In this document: positions 6,762-13,186 of the stretch, piece by piece
How the letters are laid out: every line of letters starts with the position of its first letter
Position numbering within the stretch: position 1 is the stretch's first letter
Assembly (NCBI GenBank): GCA_002305575.1
Contig: DBPP01000027.1
Span: 13,958 to 27,192 of the forward strand
Origin: Ruminococcaceae bacterium UBA1417
GTDB lineage: Bacteria; Bacillota; Clostridia; Oscillospirales; Acutalibacteraceae
DNA: 13,235 bases
Direction of reading: 5' to 3'
Made by a program: the position numbers and the translations under genes
The notes under the pieces: generated by a model
The model's input: the letters and a program-made list of their open reading frames with translations, nothing else
What the model was told of the DNA's origin: nothing
Database searches by the model: none

Positions 6762-7742
6762 ATGCAGCAACGGGCTGTTTTGAAAAATAGACGCGCGCGG
6801 AGCAGGCGGCGGATACTTTCGCTTCTGCTTGCCCTGACGATGCTTTTCACACTCGGCAGCGTAACGGTTTTGGCTGACGATACGGACAGCGATGCGTCCG
6901 CCGACGCCAGCCCATCGGCGTCGCCCTCCCCGGCCGCGGTACCTGCCCGGCCGGAGAACCTGTATGTATACGACGGGGCCGATGTGCTCAGTACGGAAAC
7001 GGAAACTGCCGTCGTTGAAAAGTGCAAGGCGCTCGACGAGAACTGCGGCGCGCAGCTGGCCGTGGTGACGATGGACCTCATGCCGGGGTCCACCGCCGAT
7101 GAACGCAAAGCGTATGCGGCGCAGGTGGTGCAGGACTGGAATCTCGGCGGCGAGGGCGGCAACGGCCTGCTTTTGGTGCTCTCCATTTCGGACGAGGATT
7201 ACTGGTTGGCGCCGACCGAGAATTTTCAGGAGAGCTTCACTTTGAGCGTGCTCAAGAGCCTGATGAACGACTACATCGAGACGGAGTTCACGAACAAGAA
7301 TTACGACGCGGCCGTGACGAATTTTGTCACGGCGGCTGCCGAAAAGGCGGAAGCCTTTGTGCGCGCGCAGCAGCTGGCGTCCGGCGCGTCACCGAGCCCG
7401 GAAGCGGATGAAAACGCGGAAGCGTCCGGCACCGAAAAGAAGGAGAGCGGCAACGTCTTTCTTACGATCCTCAAAGGCATCGGCATTGTGGTGCTTGTGG
7501 TGATCGGGCTGGGCATTGTGCTGGTTGTGGTGGCGTATCTCCACGGGCGCAGCGTGCGCAAAAAGCGCATGGAGGCGCGGCGCAGACGCAGACAGGGCGG
7601 CGCGGCAAGACCGGCGGCTCCGTCCAGAACGGGCGCGACGCAGCGGCGCAGCAGCCGGAGCAGCGGCGGCAGCCGGAATACGGCGCGACCCGCACCGCGG
7701 CGGGACGACGATTACCGCGACTTTATGAACCGCTACAAGTAA
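6762..7742 (+). CDS. Membrane-anchored TPM-domain protein
   Basis: This 326-residue protein has a basic N-terminus and a hydrophobic segment (about 17-37) ending in 'VLA-DD', a plausible signal peptide cleavage or anchor. A Ser/Ala/Pro linker (about 44-62) follows, then a TPM domain (about 66-200) starting 'YVYDGADVLS' and containing 'LAVVTMD' and 'GGEGGNGLLLVLS'. A second linker (about 206-220), a transmembrane segment (about 223-250) and a strongly basic Arg-rich tail (about 255-326) complete it. TPM domains (TPM_phosphatase/Psb32-like) are found in extracytoplasmic proteins of mostly unknown role. Topology predicts the TPM domain outside and the Arg-rich tail inside. Start choice: ATG 6762 has AGGATGGGGG upstream; ATG 6750 is in frame with AAGG too close to it. 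The tail may bind nucleic acid or acidic lipid, but that is conjecture. Confidence 0.85.
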   Translation: MQQRAVLKNRRARSRRRILSLLLALTMLFTLGSVTVLADDTDSDASADASPSASPSPAAVPARPENLYVYDGADVLSTETETAVVEKCKALDENCGAQLAVVTMDLMPGSTADERKAYAAQVVQDWNLGGEGGNGLLLVLSISDEDYWLAPTENFQESFTLSVLKSLMNDYIETEFTNKNYDAAVTNFVTAAAEKAEAFVRAQQLASGASPSPEADENAEASGTEKKESGNVFLTILKGIGIVVLVVIGLGIVLVVVAYLHGRSVRKKRMEARRRRRQGGAARPAAPSRTGATQRRSSRSSGGSRNTARPAPRRDDDYRDFMNRYK

Positions 7743-7752
7743 ACCGAACAAA

Positions 7753-7796
7753 AAAGGAACCGCAGACCGGCGGCATGCCGGAACGGCGGTTCCTTT
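7753..7796. terminator. Bidirectional intrinsic terminator between convergent units
   Basis: An 11-base-pair stem, AAAGGAACCGC (7753-7763) with GCGGTTCCTTT (7786-7796), encloses an inner CCGGC/GCCGG repeat. On the plus strand it is followed by a T-rich tract (TTTCTTTTGCTTT). On the minus strand the A-run at 7749-7755 provides the U-tract. It begins 11 bases after the TPM gene stop and lies 25 bases past the acyl carrier protein stop, so it can end both transcripts. Confidence 0.9.
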
Positions 7797-7820
7797 CTTT
7801 TGCTTTCCTGCTTTTCTGCC

Positions 7821-8066
7821 TTAGAGCTTTGTGCGGGCCTGGATGATGGAGGCCATCTCGCCCACGTTCTTCATCGAGGAGATTTCGCCCATTTTGAACT
7901 TCATGCGGAATTCGCGCTCCACGGCGGAAATCAGCGTGATGTGCTCAAGGCTGTCCCAGTCCTCGATGTCGTCGGCCGTGGTGTTCGGCGTCACATGGAT
8001 GCTGTCGTCGTCAAAAACGTCCTGGAATACGCGGTCAAGCCGCTTGAAGATCTCTCTGCTGTCCAT
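7821..8066 (-). CDS. Acyl carrier protein (discrete, DltC-like in role)
   Basis: The 81-residue acidic product has the carrier-protein signature 'DWDSLEHI' with Ser39 as the 4'-phosphopantetheine site. It is preceded by a D/T-rich stretch (19-34) and followed by the helix 'EFRMKFKMGEISSMKNVGEMASII', the normal helix III/IV region. Discrete carriers of this size hold an acyl or aminoacyl group as a thioester. It is the last gene of the minus-strand operon behind MBOAT, DHHW and FkbH genes rather than in a fatty acid cluster, so I infer that it carries the group made by the FkbH-like enzyme and passed to the MBOAT. Start ATG at 8066 with AGAAAGGA eight bases upstream. The 62-base leader from the fkbH stop is AT-rich and holds a palindrome. 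Confidence 0.92.
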   Translation of the reverse strand: MDSREIFKRLDRVFQDVFDDDSIHVTPNTTADDIEDWDSLEHITLISAVEREFRMKFKMGEISSMKNVGEMASIIQARTKL

Positions 8067-8083
8067 TGCAATCGTCCTTTCTG

Positions 8084-8101
8084 CAATACAAATTTATATT
8101 G
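8084..8101. repeat. Near-perfect 18-base palindrome ahead of the carrier protein gene
   Basis: CAATACAAATTTATATTG is a palindrome with one mismatched pair, centred on AAATTT, just upstream of the carrier protein ribosome site. It could be a regulator site, a weak hairpin, or part of a poor internal promoter (TTGGGA, 17 bases, TAAATT on the minus strand). None of these is demonstrated. Confidence 0.4.
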
Positions 8102-8128
8102 TGCTTTTGTGCTTCCCAATGTGGATTT

Positions 8129-9922
8129 TTAGAGGGCGGCGTCGTTGCCGAAAACCGCAATGACCTGATTCTTCGGCGTATATCCGGCCACCGCAAGCTG
8201 CCAGACCGTGTTGCCGGCTTCATCCTCGCTGACCTTCTGGAAGCCGAAGTTTTCAAACAGGCCGCGCACCATGTTGTTTTTTGCCGTGGGGTAGTAGTAG
8301 CCGCGAATGGTTTCCAAGCCCGCCGCGCGGCAGCGCTCCACAAGGCGGTCGAGCATGGCAAGCTCCATGTCGCGCTTTAAAACGCGACAGCTCATCAGCC
8401 AGAGCTCGATGTCGAGCGTCTTTTCCCGCTTCCTGCCGATGACGACGGATACGACGCCATTGTCCCCGAATTTATCGATCAGCTTGCCGTACAGGCGGAT
8501 GTATTCAGGGCTCTGGAAGGTTTCCTCCATCTCGGCGGGCGTGTAGCGCTTCGTCGTCACGTTGAACTGGTTGCTCTTGTTTGTGAGCTGCGTGATGCGC
8601 GCGATGTACACCGGCAAGAAATCGTCGATGACGGCGCGCATCTCGAGACTGCGCAGGTATTCGCCGTAATCGCCAAACGAAGCCATTTCTGCGGCGCGCA
8701 GCGCGTTCTTCTTGTACATCTCGTTTCGCTTGAGATCGTCCTCGCTGAACGACGTCACCTCAAAGAAGCCGCTGCGGTCAATCGTCGTGATGTAGTTTTC
8801 CACGCCGTCCATTTCCGGAACGGCTGCGCCCTGAATCTGCGTGCGCACAATTTCGCGCTCAGCGGGATTGTCATCGGCGAAAACAATCGCGTCGGGCAGG
8901 ATGTTTAGCTCGGCCGCCGTTTCCGCAATGTTGCGGTCCTTGTTTTCCCAGTTGGCCTTGATGATGACAAAATCATCCGGCTTGAGGGCGCCCTCGGGAT
9001 GATTCAGACCCGCAATCGCGTTTTCACGGTCGTTTTTCGAGCAGACCGTCAGCACAATGCCGATGGATTTGAGCTGCTTGACGTAGCTCTGAAATTCATA
9101 GTACGACTGGGAAACGCCGGTTTCCTGACCGATCTCAATGCCGTCCACACCGTCGTCGCCGACTACGCCGCCCCAAAGCGTGTTGTCCAGGTCAAGCGCA
9201 AGGGCTTTTTTATTTTTGCCAAAAATCGATTTGATAATGTTCGAGACGCTGAACGCGAAAGACGGAATGGCCTCGAAGCACATCGCGTACTTGTACATGT
9301 TCCAGAACAGCGGGTTCGACCACGCCTTGAGCCCGTAATCCGCCGAAATGTATTGGAGGTCATTGATGTAGAAGCTCTCATTCTCGCGCGCAAACGCGTA
9401 AAACGCATCGTTCAGGCGCGTGAGGAAATTTGTCCGGCCGTGGATGTCCCACGCGTCGCGGTTGCCAAGCAGGCGGTAAAGCGGCATCTCAAAGTTGTTC
9501 TGGATGATCGGACAGTGGAATTTCTCCTGAATGCTCCGCCACATCGCTGTGAATTTGTCGAGCTCTGCGTGGAATTTTGCGTCGATCGTTTCGGCGTCGT
9601 CGGCCGTTTCCGGCCACTGCGTGACGTTGCGGTTCGACGTGTGGATGAACACAATATCGGGATGGAACCCGAGCAGCGTCTCATCCGGGAACATGGCGTC
9701 CTGAAAATATTGCGCATACTCCGATTCGTAGAAGAGGGGTTCGATGCCGGCGTTCAGCAGGAACAGCTCCAGCGTCTTGACGATATCGCTCGTCGTGGAG
9801 CCGCCGAGCACGGCGATGCGCTTTTGAATGCGCGTCGTGCCGTCCGCAAGCAAAGCCTTGCGAATGGCCCGGCGTTTCTTTATGATATAGGCGGCGTCAA
9901 AGGGATATTCCAATTCGACCAT
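8129..9922 (-). CDS. FkbH-like HAD-IIIC family protein (putative glyceryl-ACP synthase)
   Basis: The 597-residue product has the three-part FkbH layout. An N-terminal SGNH-like domain starts at 'IAVLGGSTTSD' (36-46). A HAD-IIIC domain has motif I DLDNTLWGG (Asp244, Asp246), 'VCSKND' (Cys294-Asp298), a motif III region around Lys323, and 'FADDNPAERE' (Asp350, Asp351). A C-terminal GNAT-like domain spans about 430-575. Characterised FkbH enzymes, mostly from polyketide pathways, convert D-1,3-bisphosphoglycerate to a glyceryl thioester on an acyl carrier protein. Here no polyketide gene is near, but a discrete carrier gene follows 62 bases downstream and MBOAT/DHHW genes precede it. I infer that it charges this carrier; glyceryl is the best guess, another three-carbon acyl group is possible. 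ATG 9922 has AGGAAG upstream. All HAD residues are present. The protein should be cytosolic: no signal or membrane segment. Confidence 0.9.
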   Translation of the reverse strand: MVELEYPFDAAYIIKKRRAIRKALLADGTTRIQKRIAVLGGSTTSDIVKTLELFLLNAGIEPLFYESEYAQYFQDAMFPDETLLGFHPDIVFIHTSNRNVTQWPETADDAETIDAKFHAELDKFTAMWRSIQEKFHCPIIQNNFEMPLYRLLGNRDAWDIHGRTNFLTRLNDAFYAFARENESFYINDLQYISADYGLKAWSNPLFWNMYKYAMCFEAIPSFAFSVSNIIKSIFGKNKKALALDLDNTLWGGVVGDDGVDGIEIGQETGVSQSYYEFQSYVKQLKSIGIVLTVCSKNDRENAIAGLNHPEGALKPDDFVIIKANWENKDRNIAETAAELNILPDAIVFADDNPAEREIVRTQIQGAAVPEMDGVENYITTIDRSGFFEVTSFSEDDLKRNEMYKKNALRAAEMASFGDYGEYLRSLEMRAVIDDFLPVYIARITQLTNKSNQFNVTTKRYTPAEMEETFQSPEYIRLYGKLIDKFGDNGVVSVVIGRKREKTLDIELWLMSCRVLKRDMELAMLDRLVERCRAAGLETIRGYYYPTAKNNMVRGLFENFGFQKVSEDEAGNTVWQLAVAGYTPKNQVIAVFGNDAAL

Positions 9923-9947
9923 AAGGCACTTCCTTTCTGCGCGGCTG

Positions 9948-11456
9948 TCATTCTGCCGGCGAGGCGCTGGGCGACGGCGCCGGCGTGGCGGAGGCTGTCG
10001 CCGTGCCGGTCGGGTGTTCGTCCGTAATTGTGCTGTCCGCGTCCTGGCTGATCAGGTTGGCGATGTTGTCGCCGTTATCGCCGACAACAGAGTAAGCGGA
10101 CATGGTGAAGAGTACGTCGGTCACACCGGTGGTCTCGATGAAGTTGACAAGGTTGCGCTGGAAGTAACGCACATCCAGCACGTAGATCTGCTCAAAGGAA
10201 CTCGTGTAGAACGGGATCTCCGCATTGCCGAAGCTGTCCTTAATGACGAGCAGCTTGCGGCCGTTCGTCACGCCGGTGTCCACCTTGACGACGTAATCGT
10301 CGCCGCCGAGGAACATGACATAGGAATTCGCGGTGTCCACTTCAGCGAAGAGGTCGTCGCTGTACAGGTAGTTGAAAGAGGCGTCGTAGTAGTAGGCCTC
10401 GTAATCCGCGCGCGGCACGTAGTATTCAAAATCCTCCGGGTCGTTGAGCAGACGCGAATCCTGTGAGAAGCCGTACATCGTGCCGACATAACCTTCATTG
10501 ACACCCTTCTCGTAATTCGAAAGGTCGGCAAAAGGCACGCCGGCGGCTTCCGCAAAGGTGCGGGCGGCGTAGTATGCGCCAAGCGGCTGCCAGTGGTGGT
10601 CGGTACGGCAGTAGATGTTTTCCTCTGTGTGCTTCTTCATCACGTCCACCACGTTGACGGACCGGATGCCGTCGTTGAGCTTTGCCGCGATGTTGTCGAA
10701 GCACTCGGCCTGATCGGCCACGTAGTCGAGCGCGTTTTTCGGCGTGTAGATGGCGCTGGAGGTCGGCGCGGGCATGGACCAAATCGTCACGTCGGCGTCG
10801 ATCTTGGATTGCAGGTCGTTGAGCGCGTCGGCGTAATTCGAGCCGCTGCCGCCGCCGAAGGGCTCCATGCAGCGCCAATGGTTGTCCCAGTTGACCATGA
10901 GCAGGTTGTTGACCCATTCGAGCGTGTTGTTGGTTTCCGCCGAATAATCCCGCTGATACGGCTCGCTCGAAGCGCTGGCCGCCTGCACAAATTCGGCGAG
11001 GACGTCCCGGCCGACAAAGCCCGCATAGGGATCGGGTGTCGGTGAAGGCGTGGGGGAGGCCGCCGGCGCATTGCTCTTTTCGTCGCTCGTGCTGGCGATC
11101 GTAGAGAAAACCCGCATGCCGAAAGCGGACTTCATCTGATTGCTCATATTTTTAAAGGCGTCGTGATAGGGCACCGTATCGTCGTAAAAGGTCGCGATGT
11201 CGGCCGTAAATTTGCCGGAAAAATAGTCCGTAAAGGAGAAGGTGGGGAACTTTGCGAGGCTTCGGTTTTCAATTTGCGAGACGGTCGAGCGCGGAAACAC
11301 CAGCAGAAAGAGGGCGATCAGCGCAAAAACCAGGAGACAGGCGCCGACGGAAACGATGGAAAGCCGGGTTTGCAGCCGCGCGCGGCGATGCTGGGCGCGC
11401 TCTTCGCGCAGCTCTGCGGCGCTCTTCTGGGGCGCATCCGGAGTGGTATGAGGCAT
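9948..11456 (-). CDS. DHHW family protein, membrane-anchored AlgX/AlgJ-like O-acyltransferase
   Basis: The 502-residue product has a basic cytoplasmic N-terminus (1-31), one transmembrane segment (about 32-54), and an extracellular SGNH-like domain. The family motif is 'RTDHHW' with Asp286, His287, His288 and Trp289. A likely nucleophile sits in 'VIKDSFGNA' (Ser408). The D-x-H pair and Ser correspond to the catalytic triad of AlgX/AlgJ-type enzymes. Such proteins work with an MBOAT partner to place acyl groups on polysaccharides outside the membrane. Two Ser/Pro/Thr/Ala linkers are seen: 129-143 and the final residues (about 484-502). The stop lies 25 bases before the fkbH-like start, and the gene follows the MBOAT by 21 bases, so all are co-transcribed. 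AGGAG lies 11 bases before ATG 11456. Family call is firm; acceptor glycan and acyl group are unknown. Confidence 0.9.
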   Translation of the reverse strand: MPHTTPDAPQKSAAELREERAQHRRARLQTRLSIVSVGACLLVFALIALFLLVFPRSTVSQIENRSLAKFPTFSFTDYFSGKFTADIATFYDDTVPYHDAFKNMSNQMKSAFGMRVFSTIASTSDEKSNAPAASPTPSPTPDPYAGFVGRDVLAEFVQAASASSEPYQRDYSAETNNTLEWVNNLLMVNWDNHWRCMEPFGGGSGSNYADALNDLQSKIDADVTIWSMPAPTSSAIYTPKNALDYVADQAECFDNIAAKLNDGIRSVNVVDVMKKHTEENIYCRTDHHWQPLGAYYAARTFAEAAGVPFADLSNYEKGVNEGYVGTMYGFSQDSRLLNDPEDFEYYVPRADYEAYYYDASFNYLYSDDLFAEVDTANSYVMFLGGDDYVVKVDTGVTNGRKLLVIKDSFGNAEIPFYTSSFEQIYVLDVRYFQRNLVNFIETTGVTDVLFTMSAYSVVGDNGDNIANLISQDADSTITDEHPTGTATASATPAPSPSASPAE

Positions 11457-11477
11457 GGTGCAGCAATCTCCTTTCGC

Positions 11478-12899
11478 TTAGAATCGGAAGTACAGGAACG
11501 GGTTGTTCGTGGAATCCACGAGTAAAATGCTCAGGATGACCAGAAGCACAAGGCACACGGCGACCGATCCGACCCGTCCCACAGCGTAGATCGTATCGCT
11601 CTTGTTCTCGAGAAAATACGTCTTGACCTTCGGCAAAAGCGGCAGGCTGAAGGCAATGGCCGCGACCAGCAGGAAGATGTTGTTGCGCAGCGAAGACCAT
11701 GTGATCGGGTCTGCAAGCGGCGCACCGTTCGTCAGCATGCAGATGCCGGTGATATTGAGGAAGAACTGGCCCAGCTGGCCGAGATCCTCGAAAAAGAAAA
11801 TACCGAAGCCGATGACGATGACAAGCTTGCTGTAGATATGCTTCCACCAGATCGGCCATTTCTTTATGCGCTTTTTGCCGAGTTTCTGTTCGAAGAAAAT
11901 GAAGAAGCCAAAATACAGGCCCCACAGGATGTAGTTCCAGGCGGCGCCGTGCCACATGCCGGTGCAGAACCAGACGAGGAACAGGCTCACATACTTGCGG
12001 TTTTTGCCGAAAATCGGGACATAGAGCAGGTAGTCGCGGAAGAAGGAGCCGAGCGAAATGTGCCACCGCTGCCAGAATTCCGCGATGGTCTTGCAGGCGA
12101 AGGGGTGGCGGAAGTTTTCGTCGAAATGGAAGCCAAACATGCGACCGAGACCGATGGCGATGTCCGAATAGCCGCTGAAATCGAAGTACACATACAGGGA
12201 ATACGTGATGACGGTATACCAGGTGCCAAACACAGATAGCCCGGCGATGTCCTTGCCGAAGAATGTGTCGACAATGGCCCACAGGTTATTTGCGAGGATG
12301 ACCTTTTTAGCAAGGCCCAAAATTACGCGCAGCGCGCCCTCGCACAGGTCGTTTACCGTGGTGCTGCGGTTGTCGATTTCATCCTCGACGACGCTGTAAC
12401 GGACGATCGGCCCGGCGATCAGCTGCGGGAACAGGGAAATATACAGCAGAAATTTCGTGTAATGCTTCTGTACGCGCACCGTCTCCCAGTAGCAGTCCAG
12501 CACATAGGAGATGGCCTGAAAGGTGTAAAAGCTGATGCCGATGGGCAGCGTGATCTGTGGCACGGGGATCGATGCGCCGAACGCGCCGTTGATGTTCTCC
12601 ACGAAAAACGCGCTGTATTTGAAAATCAGCAGCAGCAGGATGTCGATCGAAACGCCGGCGGCCACGGCGAGCTTGGCGCCGCTCGTATTCCGGTGTTTTT
12701 CAATCTGTATACCGACAAACCAGTTCAGTACCGAGCTGAACAGAAGCAGGAAAATCCAGAGCGGCTCACCCCAGGCGTAAAAGATCAGGGAAAATACAAT
12801 GAGCACTGTATTTTTAGCACTGAGCTTTTTGGCCGCTGCATAGGCAATCAGGCATAAAGGCAGAAAAAAATAGATGAAAAAAAGATCGGCAAAAACCAT
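11478..12899 (-). CDS. MBOAT family O-acyltransferase (AlgI/DltB-like)
   Basis: The 473-residue polytopic membrane protein has the AlgI/DltB core: 'LPIGISFYTFQAISY' (118-132), 'YFDFSGYSDIAIGLG' (238-252), 'FWQRWHISL' with His280, and 'MWHGAAWNYILWG' with the catalytic His317. About ten or more hydrophobic segments are visible. MBOAT proteins of this group move an acyl group from a cytosolic donor across the membrane: acetyl for AlgI, D-alanyl from DltC for DltB. The group then goes to an outer transferase, here probably the DHHW protein encoded next. Start: ATG 12899 has GGAAGGG upstream and gives the family-type N-terminus MVFADLFFIYFF; a GTG at 12920 would add seven residues. The carrier protein at the operon end favours a DltB-like carrier-bound donor over acetyl-CoA, but this is inference. 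Confidence 0.94.
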   Translation of the reverse strand: MVFADLFFIYFFLPLCLIAYAAAKKLSAKNTVLIVFSLIFYAWGEPLWIFLLLFSSVLNWFVGIQIEKHRNTSGAKLAVAAGVSIDILLLLIFKYSAFFVENINGAFGASIPVPQITLPIGISFYTFQAISYVLDCYWETVRVQKHYTKFLLYISLFPQLIAGPIVRYSVVEDEIDNRSTTVNDLCEGALRVILGLAKKVILANNLWAIVDTFFGKDIAGLSVFGTWYTVITYSLYVYFDFSGYSDIAIGLGRMFGFHFDENFRHPFACKTIAEFWQRWHISLGSFFRDYLLYVPIFGKNRKYVSLFLVWFCTGMWHGAAWNYILWGLYFGFFIFFEQKLGKKRIKKWPIWWKHIYSKLVIVIGFGIFFFEDLGQLGQFFLNITGICMLTNGAPLADPITWSSLRNNIFLLVAAIAFSLPLLPKVKTYFLENKSDTIYAVGRVGSVAVCLVLLVILSILLVDSTNNPFLYFRF

Positions 12900-12915
12900 A
12901 GCAAAATCCCTTCCA

Positions 12916-12958
12916 CGCACTCCTGCAAACCGCCTGTTGCACGGCGTTTTTCAGTGCG
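12916..12958 (-). promoter_or_regulatory. Structured leader of the O-acylation operon
   Basis: In the roughly 90-base untranslated leader, CGCACT (minus strand, 12958-12953) can pair with AGTGCG (12921-12916), enclosing a second CGCC/GGCG hairpin (12946-12931). The outer stem ends three bases before the GGAAGGG ribosome site of the MBOAT gene, so folding could affect translation. No known riboswitch class is recognised. Confidence 0.4.
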
Positions 12959-12995
12959 GAAACTGTCTTATGTAAATTCAAAGCCATACACAACT

Positions 12996-13024
12996 ATTTT
13001 ATTACATGTCATGGGAATAGTCAA
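12996..13024 (-). promoter_or_regulatory. Sigma-70-type promoter for the MBOAT-DHHW-FkbH-ACP operon
   Basis: Read on the minus strand, TTGACT (13024-13019) and TAAAAT (13001-12996) are separated by 17 bases, each five of six to consensus. The expected start is near 12989, giving a leader of about 90 bases before the MBOAT ATG. It is divergent from the tRNA promoter. Confidence 0.8.
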
Positions 13025-13102
13025 GCAAAGTTCCGACAGAATGCAACCTTTTTTGTACGGGATATATGGGCGGGCGTGCCGCCTTCTCCAAAAATGTTCC
13101 GT

Positions 13103-13131
13103 TTGACAAACATGGAGATGTGCGGTAAAAT
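13103..13131 (+). promoter_or_regulatory. Strong sigma-70-type promoter for the tRNA gene
   Basis: TTGACA (13103-13108) and TAAAAT (13126-13131) with a 17-base spacer form a near-perfect promoter. The predicted start is near 13138, about 49 bases before the tRNA 5' end, typical for a stable RNA unit. Confidence 0.85.
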
Positions 13132-13186
13132 AAAAAATACAGCCTGTGCAGAGAGATGAAAACCGTGCGCCCGCAGCTGCCGTTAT

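Noticed and set aside
5784..6770. Open frame of 328 codons on the minus strand, with others of 271 and 140 codons nearby
   Set aside because: All are antisense to mutS2, which is unmistakable, and carry only reflected low-complexity sequence.
8999..10027. Open frame of 342 codons on the plus strand
   Set aside because: It is antisense to the FkbH-like gene and the end of the DHHW gene, shows no family motif, and is explained by GC-rich codon bias leaving antisense frames open.
11269..12282. Open frame of 337 codons on the minus strand overlapping two genes
   Set aside because: It is a shifted frame across the MBOAT-DHHW junction; the MBOAT and DHHW frames carry the conserved motifs.
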